The notes under the pieces were generated by a model. The model was not told where the DNA came from. It saw only the letters and a list, made by a program, of their open reading frames with translations, and did no database searches. The translations under genes were made by a program, and so were the position numbers. Shown here one piece after another: positions 29,410 through 37,605 of a stretch of 39,802 nt of DNA. The stretch lies in the NCBI GenBank assembly GCA_005893265.1, contig VBOX01000002.1, positions 1 to 39,802 of the forward strand, in the 5' to 3' direction. Each line of letters starts with the position of its first letter. Within the stretch, counting starts at the first letter, position 1. This DNA comes from Candidatus Eiseniibacteriota bacterium (GTDB lineage: Bacteria > Eisenbacteria > RBG-16-71-46 > SZUA-252).

Positions 29410-29891
29410 CGGGCCTGTTTCAGGCGCTCGCGCAGGCGCGGGGCTACGTTCGGGGGCACGAAATCATCAATCGCTCCGCCGTAGCGCGCGATCTCCTTCA
29501 CGAGCGACGCGTTCAGGTAGGTGTAGGTCTCGCTCGGCATGAGGAACACCGTCTCGATCTGGTCATGCAGCCGGCGGTTCATGAGCGCCATCTGGAATTC
29601 GTACTCGAAATCGGAGATGAAGCGAAGCCCTCGAACCAGAACCGGAATCTTCCGCTGCCTCGCGAAATCGACGAGGAGACCAGCGAACGGCTCCACGGTG
29701 ATCCGGCCGAGCGAGGAAGCGGCCTCCCGGATCATCTCGACGCGCTCCTGCTGCGTGAAAATCACTCCCTTCTCGGCGCGCTCGGCGACCGCGACGGTCA
29801 AGGAATCGAACATTCGGAGCGCCCGCTGCATCAGATCCAGGTGACCGTTGGTGACCGGGTCGAAGGTCCCGGCGAACACCGCGCCTTTCAT
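29406..29891 (-). CDS. coaD: Phosphopantetheine adenylyltransferase
   Basis: AVFAGTFDPVTNGHLDLMQRAL, VLVRGLRFISDFEYEFQMALMNRRL, FLMPSETYTYLNASLVKEIARYGG. Confidence 0.96.
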   Translation of the reverse strand: MKGAVFAGTFDPVTNGHLDLMQRALRMFDSLTVAVAERAEKGVIFTQQERVEMIREAASSLGRITVEPFAGLLVDFARQRKIPVLVRGLRFISDFEYEFQMALMNRRLHDQIETVFLMPSETYTYLNASLVKEIARYGGAIDDFVPPNVAPRLRERLKQAR

Positions 29892-29913
29892 GCGCCTCCT
29901 CTCGGCTCAAGAC

Positions 29914-30474
29914 TCACGCCCTGCGGGCGCGATAGAACGCGACCGTGGTATTGGAATACGTCCGCTCGGTCGCGAGCTCGAATGTGGATGGCTCAGGGGC
30001 TTTAGCCCCTTTCCGGCGCTCGTATACCACGAGCCCTCCCCCCTCCGGCCACGCAAGTCGCGCGAGCCGCTCGAGCCAGCGCGGTCCGGCGTCCCCCGCG
30101 TAAGGCGGGTCCAGGAACACGAGGTCGAACGGGCCGAGCGCCCCCGGCGGCAGCTCGATCCTCGAGAGATCAGCCTCGTGCACCGACGCCCGTTCGGAGA
30201 GACCGAGCCGGATCAGGTTTTCCCTGAGCGCGCGCGCGACGGGCCCGCTCCCCTCGACGAACGAGGCCTCGGCGGCGCCACGGCTCAGCGCCTCGATCCC
30301 GAGCGCCCCGGTCCCCGCGTAGAGGTCGAGGACGCGCGCCCGCTCGACCGCGCGCGGCCCCAGTACGTTGAAGACCGCCTCGCGCGTCCGGTCCGAGGTG
30401 GGACGCACCCCCCGCGGAGGAACCTCGATCTTCCGCCCGCGAAGGTCGCCCCCTACGATGCGGATCGACCCCAT
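29914..30474 (-). CDS. rsmD: 16S rRNA (guanine(966)-N(2))-methyltransferase RsmD
   Basis: MGSIRIVGGDLRGRKIEVP..RPTSDRTREAVFNVLGP, DLYAGTGALGIEALSRGA, FDLVFLDPPYAG. Confidence 0.93.
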   Translation of the reverse strand: MGSIRIVGGDLRGRKIEVPPRGVRPTSDRTREAVFNVLGPRAVERARVLDLYAGTGALGIEALSRGAAEASFVEGSGPVARALRENLIRLGLSERASVHEADLSRIELPPGALGPFDLVFLDPPYAGDAGPRWLERLARLAWPEGGGLVVYERRKGAKAPEPSTFELATERTYSNTTVAFYRARRA

Positions 30475-30998
30475 GGCCCCCGTGTGCCCGCGAGGATCAT
30501 CGCGATCCGATCGGCGACCTGCTCGGGCGTACATCCGTCCGTATCCACGCCCGCCTCCGCCGCGCTCTCGTATCCCTCGCGGCGCGCCTCGAGAAGCGTC
30601 CCCAGTCTCTCCTCGAGCGGGCCCCCGCGCAGAAGCGGGCGCACGACTTCTCCCGGCGTGCGGAGCCGCTCCGCGGCCTTCGCCGGATCGACCTTGAGCC
30701 ACACGACCCGCGCATGCGCCTTCAAGAGCTCGCGGTTTGAGGCCCGGCCCAGGATCCCGCCTCCACACGAAAGGACGATCGGCTCGCTCCGCTCCATGGC
30801 CTCGGCCAGGGCGCGCGACTCGAGGTCCCGGAAGCGCTCCTCCCCCTCCTCATCGAAGATCTCGGGGACGGACCGGCCCGCCATCCGCTCGATCTCAGAA
30901 TCCACGTCCGCGCTCGAACACCCCAGGCGCCTCGCCAGGAGCTTCGCCACGGTGCTCTTTCCCGCGCCCGGCAGACCGACCAGAGCGATGCGCGTGAC
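30453..30998 (-). CDS. aroK: Shikimate kinase
   Basis: IALVGLPGAGKSTVAKLLARRLGCSSADVDSEIERMAGRSVPEIFDEEGEERFRDLES, VLSCGGGI; GTG start chosen after LHCRGEPL. Confidence 0.92.
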   Translation of the reverse strand, partial: VTRIALVGLPGAGKSTVAKLLARRLGCSSADVDSEIERMAGRSVPEIFDEEGEERFRDLESRALAEAMERSEPIVLSCGGGILGRASNRELLKAHARVVWLKVDPAKAAERLRTPGEVVRPLLRGGPLEERLGTLLEARREGYESAAEAGVDTDGCTPEQVADRIAMILAGTRGPWGRSAS

Positions 30999-31097
30999 CA
31001 GAGGCTCTCCTCGGCAGTGCAATGAAAACGGGGCCCTCCCCATGAAGGACCCCGCAGTATAACCCGTGTGTGGCGCTCGCGAAAGCGGCGCCGGTGC

Positions 31098-32768
31098 TTA
31101 ACCCTTCGACCCTATCCCCTCGCCGAGAATCTTCGGCGTCACGAAGATGAGGAGCTCTCGCTTCTGTTTCGTCGTTGAATTGGAGCGGAAGAGATTTCCG
31201 AGGAGCGGCACGTCCATGAGAACCGGGACGCCGCGCTTCGTCGTGCTTTCGTTGCTCCGGATCAAGCCGCCGATCACGGCCGTCTCGCCGTCGTTCACCA
31301 TCACCCTTGTGTCGGCCATGGTCGTGTTGATGATGATGCCTCCCTGCACCGTCGCCTGGGACGCAAGATCGGACACTTCCGGATGGACGTCCATGGTGAT
31401 CCTGTTCCCGGTGTTGATGTGCGGCGTCACGTTGAGCTTGATCCCGATCGTCGTGAGCTGCGTGACCGCGTTCCCGGCAAAGTCCTGCACGATGAGCGGG
31501 ATCTGCTTGCCGACCACGACCGAAGCTTCCCGGTTGTTCACCGTCGTGATGCGTGGGTTGGAGATGATGTTCGCCTTGTTCTGGCTCTCGAGCGCCTGGA
31601 GCCTCGCGTCAATGCTGCCGAACGACTTGATGGTCCCGAGCCTGGCCAGCGCGGCGGGATTGCTCACGTCGGCCGCGTTGATGTCCACGTGCTCGGTAAC
31701 GCCCGCATCGAAGAGGTCGAGGTTATGGACCCCCCACTGGATACCCAGATCGCGCGTGGACGACACGTCGACGTCGACGAGGCGCGCCACGATCTCGACC
31801 TGCGGGGTCCTGGTATCGAGGTTGCGCACCATGGCATCGACCTGGTCCAGTCGGTCCGCGATATCGGTCACGATGAGAGAGTTCGAGCGATCGTCCACCT
31901 CGATGTGACCGCGCTTGGTCAGGGTCTTCTCCACCGACCGCGCCATTTCCTTGGAGGCCGCGTAGTTCACCGGCAGGATCCGGGTCTCGAGCGGCAAGAG
32001 CTCCTCCTGCGTGCGCTCGGCCGTGCGCCGGTCCATCTCCTCCTTGCGCAGCGTGTCCAGGTTCGAGACGACGATCGTCTGGCCGGTTTCGACCATCCCG
32101 AGCCCCTGCGACTTGAGCACGATGTCGAGGGCGTGGCGCCAGGGCACGTTCCGGAGCCTCAGCGTGACCTCACCCTTCACTTCCTTGCTCGCGACGATGT
32201 TCTTGCCGCTGAACTCGGAGAGGCTTCTCAGGACGGTCTGGATGTCGGCGCCCTGCACATCGAGCGACATCCGCCGCCCGTCGGTCGGTTGCATGCGGTC
32301 GGAATCAGTCGGCATCGCCGGCTCCTTCGAGGCCGGCGTCGGCGGCACCTCGACGGCGAGCACGAGGTTGTTCCCGACACTGCTCAGGGCGTAGGAGGAA
32401 GCCTGCGAGAGATCCACGACGATCCGGGCTCCCGCTTCCTTGCCCCAGCCCATTTCGCTGGCGCGAACCGTCTTGACGGAGGAGCCCTCGCGTCCCGACC
32501 AAGTGCGCTCGCTGAAGCCGAGCTGGGATCCTGGGCAGTCCACGACGATCCGGTCCGGCGACTCGAGCGTGAAATCGTGGTAGTTGATCGGTGCGTCCGC
32601 CTCGATGATGACCTGCGTCGCGGTACCAGCTTCTTTCATCGAGACGCTCTTGACGGTTGTCGCGAACGCCGAGGAGGCGACCGTAAGAAGGGCCGCCGTC
32701 AGCGCTGCGATCCGGCCGCCCCAGCGGCCCGTGCGCGCGAAGCTAGTTTCGAGTCGCATTCTTGTCAC
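31098..32768 (-). CDS. pilQ: Type IV pilus secretin PilQ
   Basis: Signal peptide, AMIN-like domain, STN/secretin N-domains (MSLDVQGADIQTVLRSLSEFSGKNIV), secretin core (NPRITTVNNREASVVVGKQIP...GGLIRSNESTTKRGVPVLMDVPLLGNLFRS..KRELLIFVTPKIL). Confidence 0.95.
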   Translation of the reverse strand: MTRMRLETSFARTGRWGGRIAALTAALLTVASSAFATTVKSVSMKEAGTATQVIIEADAPINYHDFTLESPDRIVVDCPGSQLGFSERTWSGREGSSVKTVRASEMGWGKEAGARIVVDLSQASSYALSSVGNNLVLAVEVPPTPASKEPAMPTDSDRMQPTDGRRMSLDVQGADIQTVLRSLSEFSGKNIVASKEVKGEVTLRLRNVPWRHALDIVLKSQGLGMVETGQTIVVSNLDTLRKEEMDRRTAERTQEELLPLETRILPVNYAASKEMARSVEKTLTKRGHIEVDDRSNSLIVTDIADRLDQVDAMVRNLDTRTPQVEIVARLVDVDVSSTRDLGIQWGVHNLDLFDAGVTEHVDINAADVSNPAALARLGTIKSFGSIDARLQALESQNKANIISNPRITTVNNREASVVVGKQIPLIVQDFAGNAVTQLTTIGIKLNVTPHINTGNRITMDVHPEVSDLASQATVQGGIIINTTMADTRVMVNDGETAVIGGLIRSNESTTKRGVPVLMDVPLLGNLFRSNSTTKQKRELLIFVTPKILGEGIGSKG

Positions 32769-33570
32769 CCTCTTTGGTTTGCAGGCGGATCGACAGCGAT
32801 TGAGATTCGCCGAAGGCGTTCTGTACCACCTGCAGCTCGCTTTTGCTGATGCCCGAGATGTACCCGTTCACGACCGGGTCTCCTACCCGAAGCACGAAAC
32901 CGCGTCCGCGGCTGTCTTCCACCAGCGCGAACTTGTCCGAGGAGCCCCACATGATGCCCACCAGGTGGATGTCCCCTACGTCCACGAGGGAACCGTCCGC
33001 CGACTGGGTCAGAAATCTCCCGTCGAGCAGCGATTGGAACGGATCGCGTCGGCCGCCGCCGATGTACTCGTAACGCTCGCGAGCGAAAAGAACGCTCGCG
33101 TCCACCGATTTCGGGATCTCCCCCGACAGCGCCGACCCGATCGGAGCGGCGGGCGCGGGCGTCTGCCCGGGCAGGACCGCCGCCGGTGCGGGCGCCTGCG
33201 CCGATACGGCGGCGTCCGGGTTCGGCGGCACGACGACGGCGCCCGGCGTGACCGCGTCCGGAGAGCCGGCGACAGGAGTGGCAGGAGCAGGTGTCGCGCG
33301 CGCCATGAACTCCGGGGGCGCGGGCGGACCATACGGATCGGTCCGCGCCCAGGGAGGCGCGGGAGGGCCGAACATCGGCTTGGAGCGCCGGAGAGCCTGC
33401 GCCGCGGGCGACGTGGCCGGCGTCGGCGAAATCGGAGCCGTCGGCTCCTGCCGCCTCATCAAGTAAATGCCGGCCGCGATCGCGAGTCCGACCAGCGCCA
33501 AGAGCAGAATGCCGAGGCGGCTCTGGAAGAATCTACTTTGTGACAGCGCCAGACTGCTTGGCTGATTCAT
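32743..33570 (-). CDS. pilP: PilP-like pilus assembly protein with N-terminal TM anchor and Pro/Ala-rich linker
   Basis: YIGGGRRDPFQSLLDG...DVGDIHLVGIMWGSSDKFALVEDSRGRGFVLRVGDPVVNGYISGISKSELQVVQ; between pilO and pilQ. Confidence 0.85.
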   Translation of the reverse strand: MNQPSSLALSQSRFFQSRLGILLLALVGLAIAAGIYLMRRQEPTAPISPTPATSPAAQALRRSKPMFGPPAPPWARTDPYGPPAPPEFMARATPAPATPVAGSPDAVTPGAVVVPPNPDAAVSAQAPAPAAVLPGQTPAPAAPIGSALSGEIPKSVDASVLFARERYEYIGGGRRDPFQSLLDGRFLTQSADGSLVDVGDIHLVGIMWGSSDKFALVEDSRGRGFVLRVGDPVVNGYISGISKSELQVVQNAFGESQSLSIRLQTKEGDKNATRN

Positions 33571-34141
33571 TGGGTGTCCCCTCGGCCAGCGTGTACGCGG
33601 TCGCGACGAAATCGGCCTGCACGGTTTCGTCGAGGTCGCCCTTGTCAAAGCCCTTCAGCTTGAGCTGCGAGACGTTCACCAAGCGGCTCAGATCCGAGAT
33701 CTCGCCCAGGAATGCGCCCGCACGGTGAAATCCGCCGGTCACCGAAACCTGAACGGGGTTTTCGGTGAAGTACGTCGACGGCTTGGGATCGCCGGGCTTG
33801 AAGAGCAAGAAATGCACGCCCGATTCCTGCCCCGCGATCGTCACCTTTCGAAGAAGGCTCGCGACCTCCTTCTGGGACGGCAGAAGCTCCTGGGCCACCA
33901 TCCAGCGCTGATTCAGAAGCTCGAATTCCTTCTTGAGCTCCGGGAGCCGATTCACGAGCTGCTGCGCCTTCGTGAGCTCGCTCATCTTCTGCGTGTACTC
34001 CCCCTTCAGGGTGCTGATTTCCTTCGTGCGCGCCCTGTAGTTGAACGGGACGTAGTCCGCGATGATGTAGAAGTAGATGAGGACGCCGATCCCGGCTCCC
34101 ATCAGAATCAGCTTCTGGGTTTTCGGATCCTTGAGGTCCAT
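33533..34141 (-). CDS. pilO: Type IV pilus inner membrane protein PilO
   Basis: Single TM, coiled coil, QELLPSQKEVASLLRKVTIAGQESGVHFLLFKPG; operon context. Confidence 0.9.
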   Translation of the reverse strand: MDLKDPKTQKLILMGAGIGVLIYFYIIADYVPFNYRARTKEISTLKGEYTQKMSELTKAQQLVNRLPELKKEFELLNQRWMVAQELLPSQKEVASLLRKVTIAGQESGVHFLLFKPGDPKPSTYFTENPVQVSVTGGFHRAGAFLGEISDLSRLVNVSQLKLKGFDKGDLDETVQADFVATAYTLAEGTPNESAKQSGAVTK

Positions 34142-34166
34142 CGTCCTCCCCCCGCGCGCCGCTGGG

Positions 34167-34715
34167 CTACAAGGTCATCAACGCGGTGACTTTGAACTTC
34201 ACCACGTTGCGCTGATCGATCGTGCCCTTCTCCGCCACCAGCAAGTCCACGCTTCCGTAAAGAGGACTCGCCTCCAGGCGGGTCATGAAATCGGCCACGA
34301 GCAGATTCGAAAACGTCACGCCTTCGATCTGAACCTTGTTGGCGGTTTCCTCGTAGCTCGTCAGCCACAAATGCTCCGGCACGCACCGCGACAGCTCGTC
34401 GACGAGCATCACGCGCTGGAGCCGCGTCTTGTCCAGATCCGCGATCACGTTCAACCGCCGCGTGAGCTCCTCCCGCTTCTGCGTGAGCTCCTGGATGGTC
34501 TGGATCTGCGGCCTGAGCTTCGCCGCCTCCTGCTCCGCCCGGGCGATGTCCGATTTCAGGCGCCCGATCTGGAGGGTCTGGAACACCGAGATCGCGCCGA
34601 AGAGCGCGATCACCAGGAGGAGCACCAGGACGGGCATGAGCGCGCCGATCTTCGGCAGCTGCATTTTCCGACGCGTCTTGCGTTCGTCCCGGGGCAATAG
34701 GTTGATGCGAATCAT
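34167..34715 (-). CDS. pilN: Type IV pilus inner membrane protein PilN
   Basis: MIRINLLPRDERKTRRK + TM + coiled coil + VMLVDELSRCVPEHLWLTSYEE. Confidence 0.92.
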   Translation of the reverse strand: MIRINLLPRDERKTRRKMQLPKIGALMPVLVLLLVIALFGAISVFQTLQIGRLKSDIARAEQEAAKLRPQIQTIQELTQKREELTRRLNVIADLDKTRLQRVMLVDELSRCVPEHLWLTSYEETANKVQIEGVTFSNLLVADFMTRLEASPLYGSVDLLVAEKGTIDQRNVVKFKVTALMTL

Positions 34716-34723
34716 GATTCCCC

Positions 34724-35752
34724 CTATCGAAGCGCGAGGCCGATGGCGACGGTGAGCACGGGAGCAACGCTCTCGGCGTTATCGCCGTTGAAGAGGGCCG
34801 CGTCGTAGCTCAGTTTCTGAAGCGGATTCACGACCTCCACGGGGACCTGGTGCCTCGTGTTCAAGAATTCCTTGAGGCCAGGAACGCGGGCGGATCCACC
34901 CGAAAGGAGAATGCGGTCGACCCGCTCGGTTTCCCCGGAGGACTTGAGATAGGCGATCGCGCGATCGAGCTGCACCGAAAGATCCTCGCACGCGGTCTGA
35001 ATGATCGGCGCGACGTCGATGGCCTGGTCCCCGCGCCCGCGGATCGCGTTCAGAGCTTCCGCCTGGCTCACGTTGTATCGGCGCTGGATTCCCTCGACAA
35101 ACGCGTTCGAGCCGACCGAGAGATCTTTCGTGAAGTGCGGCACCTGATCTTGGACGATGTTCACGTTGGTGATCTCGGCCCCGATGTTCACCAGCGCGAC
35201 TACCTCGTTGGGCCGCAGGTCGTAGTTCGCCTCGACGGCGTTCTGGATCGCGAAGGAGTCCACGTCGATGATGACCGGGGTCAGGCCCGCTTCACGGATG
35301 ATTTCGGCGTGGTTCTGGATCATCTCTTTCTTCGCCGCCACAAGAAGCACCATCATCTTTTTCTGGTCGACGTTGGGATTGAGGATCTGGAAATCGAGCG
35401 AGACGTCGTTGATGTCGTAGGGGACGTGCTGCTCCGCTTCCCATTGGATCGCTTCTTTGGCGTCTTCCTCGCTCAAGCGATCCATCAGGATCTTCTTGAC
35501 GATGACGGCGCGGCCGGAAACGGCGGTGGCCACGACGCGGTTCCTGATTTGGCGGGACTCGAGAAGGTTCGTGATCGCCTCGTGCACCAGCTGGCGATCC
35601 ATGATCTCGCCGTCCACGATCGCTTCCGAGAGCGGCTCCGAGATGCCGAAGTTGATCAGCCGGTCTCCGGAGCGGTCATGCGCGATCTCGACCACCTTGA
35701 TCGAGCTGGATCCGATGTCGAGCCCTACCGTGCTCTTTTTCTTACCGAACAT
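34724..35752 (-). CDS. pilM: Type IV pilus actin-like ATPase PilM
   Basis: VGLDIGSSSIKVVEI, AIQWEAEQHVPYDINDVSLDFQIL, DVDSFAIQNAVE, LSGGSARVPGLKEFL. Confidence 0.95.
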   Translation of the reverse strand: MFGKKKSTVGLDIGSSSIKVVEIAHDRSGDRLINFGISEPLSEAIVDGEIMDRQLVHEAITNLLESRQIRNRVVATAVSGRAVIVKKILMDRLSEEDAKEAIQWEAEQHVPYDINDVSLDFQILNPNVDQKKMMVLLVAAKKEMIQNHAEIIREAGLTPVIIDVDSFAIQNAVEANYDLRPNEVVALVNIGAEITNVNIVQDQVPHFTKDLSVGSNAFVEGIQRRYNVSQAEALNAIRGRGDQAIDVAPIIQTACEDLSVQLDRAIAYLKSSGETERVDRILLSGGSARVPGLKEFLNTRHQVPVEVVNPLQKLSYDAALFNGDNAESVAPVLTVAIGLALR

Positions 35753-35774
35753 GATCCGCTCCGTCTGTGTGGTG

Positions 35775-35822
35775 AAATTGGCGCCCCGCGCACTTCACGC
35801 AGCGGTTCGCGGGGACCAATTT
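35775..35822. repeat. Long inverted repeat in the pilM leader
   Basis: aaattgg-cg-ccccgcg (35775-35790) ... cgcgggg-a-ccaattt (35808-35822): two 7-bp helices separated by a 2/1 internal loop. Confidence 0.8.
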
Positions 35823-35823
35823 G

Positions 35824-35839
35824 AGCAAGTTCCATGCCA
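35824..35839 (-). promoter_or_regulatory. Sigma-54 (RpoN) -24/-12 promoter candidate for pilMNOPQ
   Basis: Minus strand TGGCATGGAACTTGCT, matching TGGCAYRN4TTGCW at every specified position; predicted start about 60 nt upstream of pilM ATG. Confidence 0.7.
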
Positions 35840-36075
35840 TGGGTCGCTCCGACTGCAACGTAAGTCATAACTATATAAGAGCTTACGCCACCGTTACCCC
35901 CCTCGCGCGGTTTGCCATACGGGCCCTACCCGCCATTGCATCCCGCACGAGCGGCCACCACCCTGCCGTCCGTCAAACCGCCGGGCCGAAGCGGGCCGGC
36001 CTCCAGTTCGCAGCGCGAAGATCGTTTCCCCGGGGGACATTGACCCGCGGAGACACGCTTTGATACGTTGCGGTC

Positions 36076-37605
36076 ATGCATCGAAGCGTCCGGGGTGCCG
36101 CCTGGGTCGCCGCCCTCGCAGCGCTCTGGGCATACGCCCTGACGCTCTCCCCCACGGTCGCCTGGGTGAACCTCGGGGAGGACTCGGGCGATTTGCTCGT
36201 GGCCTCCGCGACGCTCGGTATCCCCCACCCGACCGGCTATCCGTTATTCGTGCTCCTCGGGCGGGTCGCCTCCTTGCTCCCGCTCGGTGCGATCGCCTTC
36301 CGGATCAACCTGATCGCGGCGATCGCGGGGGCGGCGAGCGTTTACTTCCTCGTCCGTCTCGCCTATTCCCTGACTCCGCCCGAGTCCCGCGGCCTCGGCG
36401 CTCTTCTCAGCGCGGGCGCCTGCGCCCTTCTCTATGCATCCTCACGCGGCGCCTGGAGCCAGAGTGTTCTCGCCGAGGTCTACACGCTGAACGCCGCGTT
36501 CCTGGGCGCGATCCTCTGGCTGCTCGTGAAGGCCGAGGAAAAGCGCGACGTCCGCTTTCTCCTCCTCGCGAGCTACCTCTTCGGCCTCGGGCTCACGAAC
36601 CACCTGCTCCTGCTCGCCGCCTCCCCTGCGCTTCTGGTCGGGATCTGGCGGTTCTCCCGCACGAATAGAATCGGCCTCTGGACCGCCGTTCTTTTGCCCC
36701 TTCTCGCCTTTTGGGGGCTGACGCTGGATCTTTTCTTGCCGGTACGGGCCGCCCAAGACCCCGAGTTTTCTTGGGGAACGCCGGTCACGCCAGAGCGGCT
36801 ATGGTGGGTTCTCAGCGGAGCCCAGTACGGGAGGAATTTCTTCGCGCGGGGCTTGCCCGGAATCCTGAATCACCTCGTCCCGGGACGCTGGGGGGTCGAT
36901 TTCGGGTGGGGACTCGTCCTGTTGGGCACCGGCCTCCTCCTCGCGCTGATCCGGCGCGACGGGAGGGCGGCCTCCGGCTGGGCGGCGTTTCTTGCGTCCC
37001 TCGTCCTGCTCTCCGTCTACGCGATCGGAGATGACGTTGGGTACTGGATGCCCGCGGCGTGGATCGCGGCGGCGTTGGCCGGCTCAGGGTGGGCTTCCCT
37101 ATGGAACGCGCCGCGATGGCGCCCGCTCGTGCGCGGGGTTTCGGTCCTGGTTCTCGCGGGCGGCGCGATCCTCGGTTTCGTCTCGAACTGGAAACGGGTC
37201 GATGCGTCCGCGGACCTCACACCTTACCTCTACGCCCAGCACAACCTTTCGGTCGTGGAACCGAACGCGCTCGTCGTGAGCGAGTACGACGGCCGCACGT
37301 TCGCGCTCTGGTTCTACAAGGCGACCGACTTCAGGAAGAGCCACCCCGATCTCGTCGTGGCATACAAATATCTGCTGGTCTGGCCGTGGTACCTGCACCA
37401 CCTGGCCCGGTACTATCCCACCCTTGCTGTTCCCGGCTATCCTGGGGATCTGGATGTCATGATGAATCGTCTGATCGCGCGCAATATCCGCAAGCGGCCC
37501 GTCTACCTCACGCGTGAGGATCCAGGACTATTGCCGATCTTCCGCACCGAACGAGTGGGCGACGTCCGCCTCCCGCTCTACCGCGTGCGGGAGGCGGCAC
37601 CGTGA
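36076..37605 (+). CDS. DUF2723-family multi-TM membrane protein (GT-C/O-mannosyltransferase-like)
   Basis: LSPTVAWVNLGEDSGDLLVASATLGIPHPTGYPLFVLLGRVASLLPLGAIAFRINLIAA and many TM helices. Confidence 0.88.
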   Translation: MHRSVRGAAWVAALAALWAYALTLSPTVAWVNLGEDSGDLLVASATLGIPHPTGYPLFVLLGRVASLLPLGAIAFRINLIAAIAGAASVYFLVRLAYSLTPPESRGLGALLSAGACALLYASSRGAWSQSVLAEVYTLNAAFLGAILWLLVKAEEKRDVRFLLLASYLFGLGLTNHLLLLAASPALLVGIWRFSRTNRIGLWTAVLLPLLAFWGLTLDLFLPVRAAQDPEFSWGTPVTPERLWWVLSGAQYGRNFFARGLPGILNHLVPGRWGVDFGWGLVLLGTGLLLALIRRDGRAASGWAAFLASLVLLSVYAIGDDVGYWMPAAWIAAALAGSGWASLWNAPRWRPLVRGVSVLVLAGGAILGFVSNWKRVDASADLTPYLYAQHNLSVVEPNALVVSEYDGRTFALWFYKATDFRKSHPDLVVAYKYLLVWPWYLHHLARYYPTLAVPGYPGDLDVMMNRLIARNIRKRPVYLTREDPGLLPIFRTERVGDVRLPLYRVREAAP

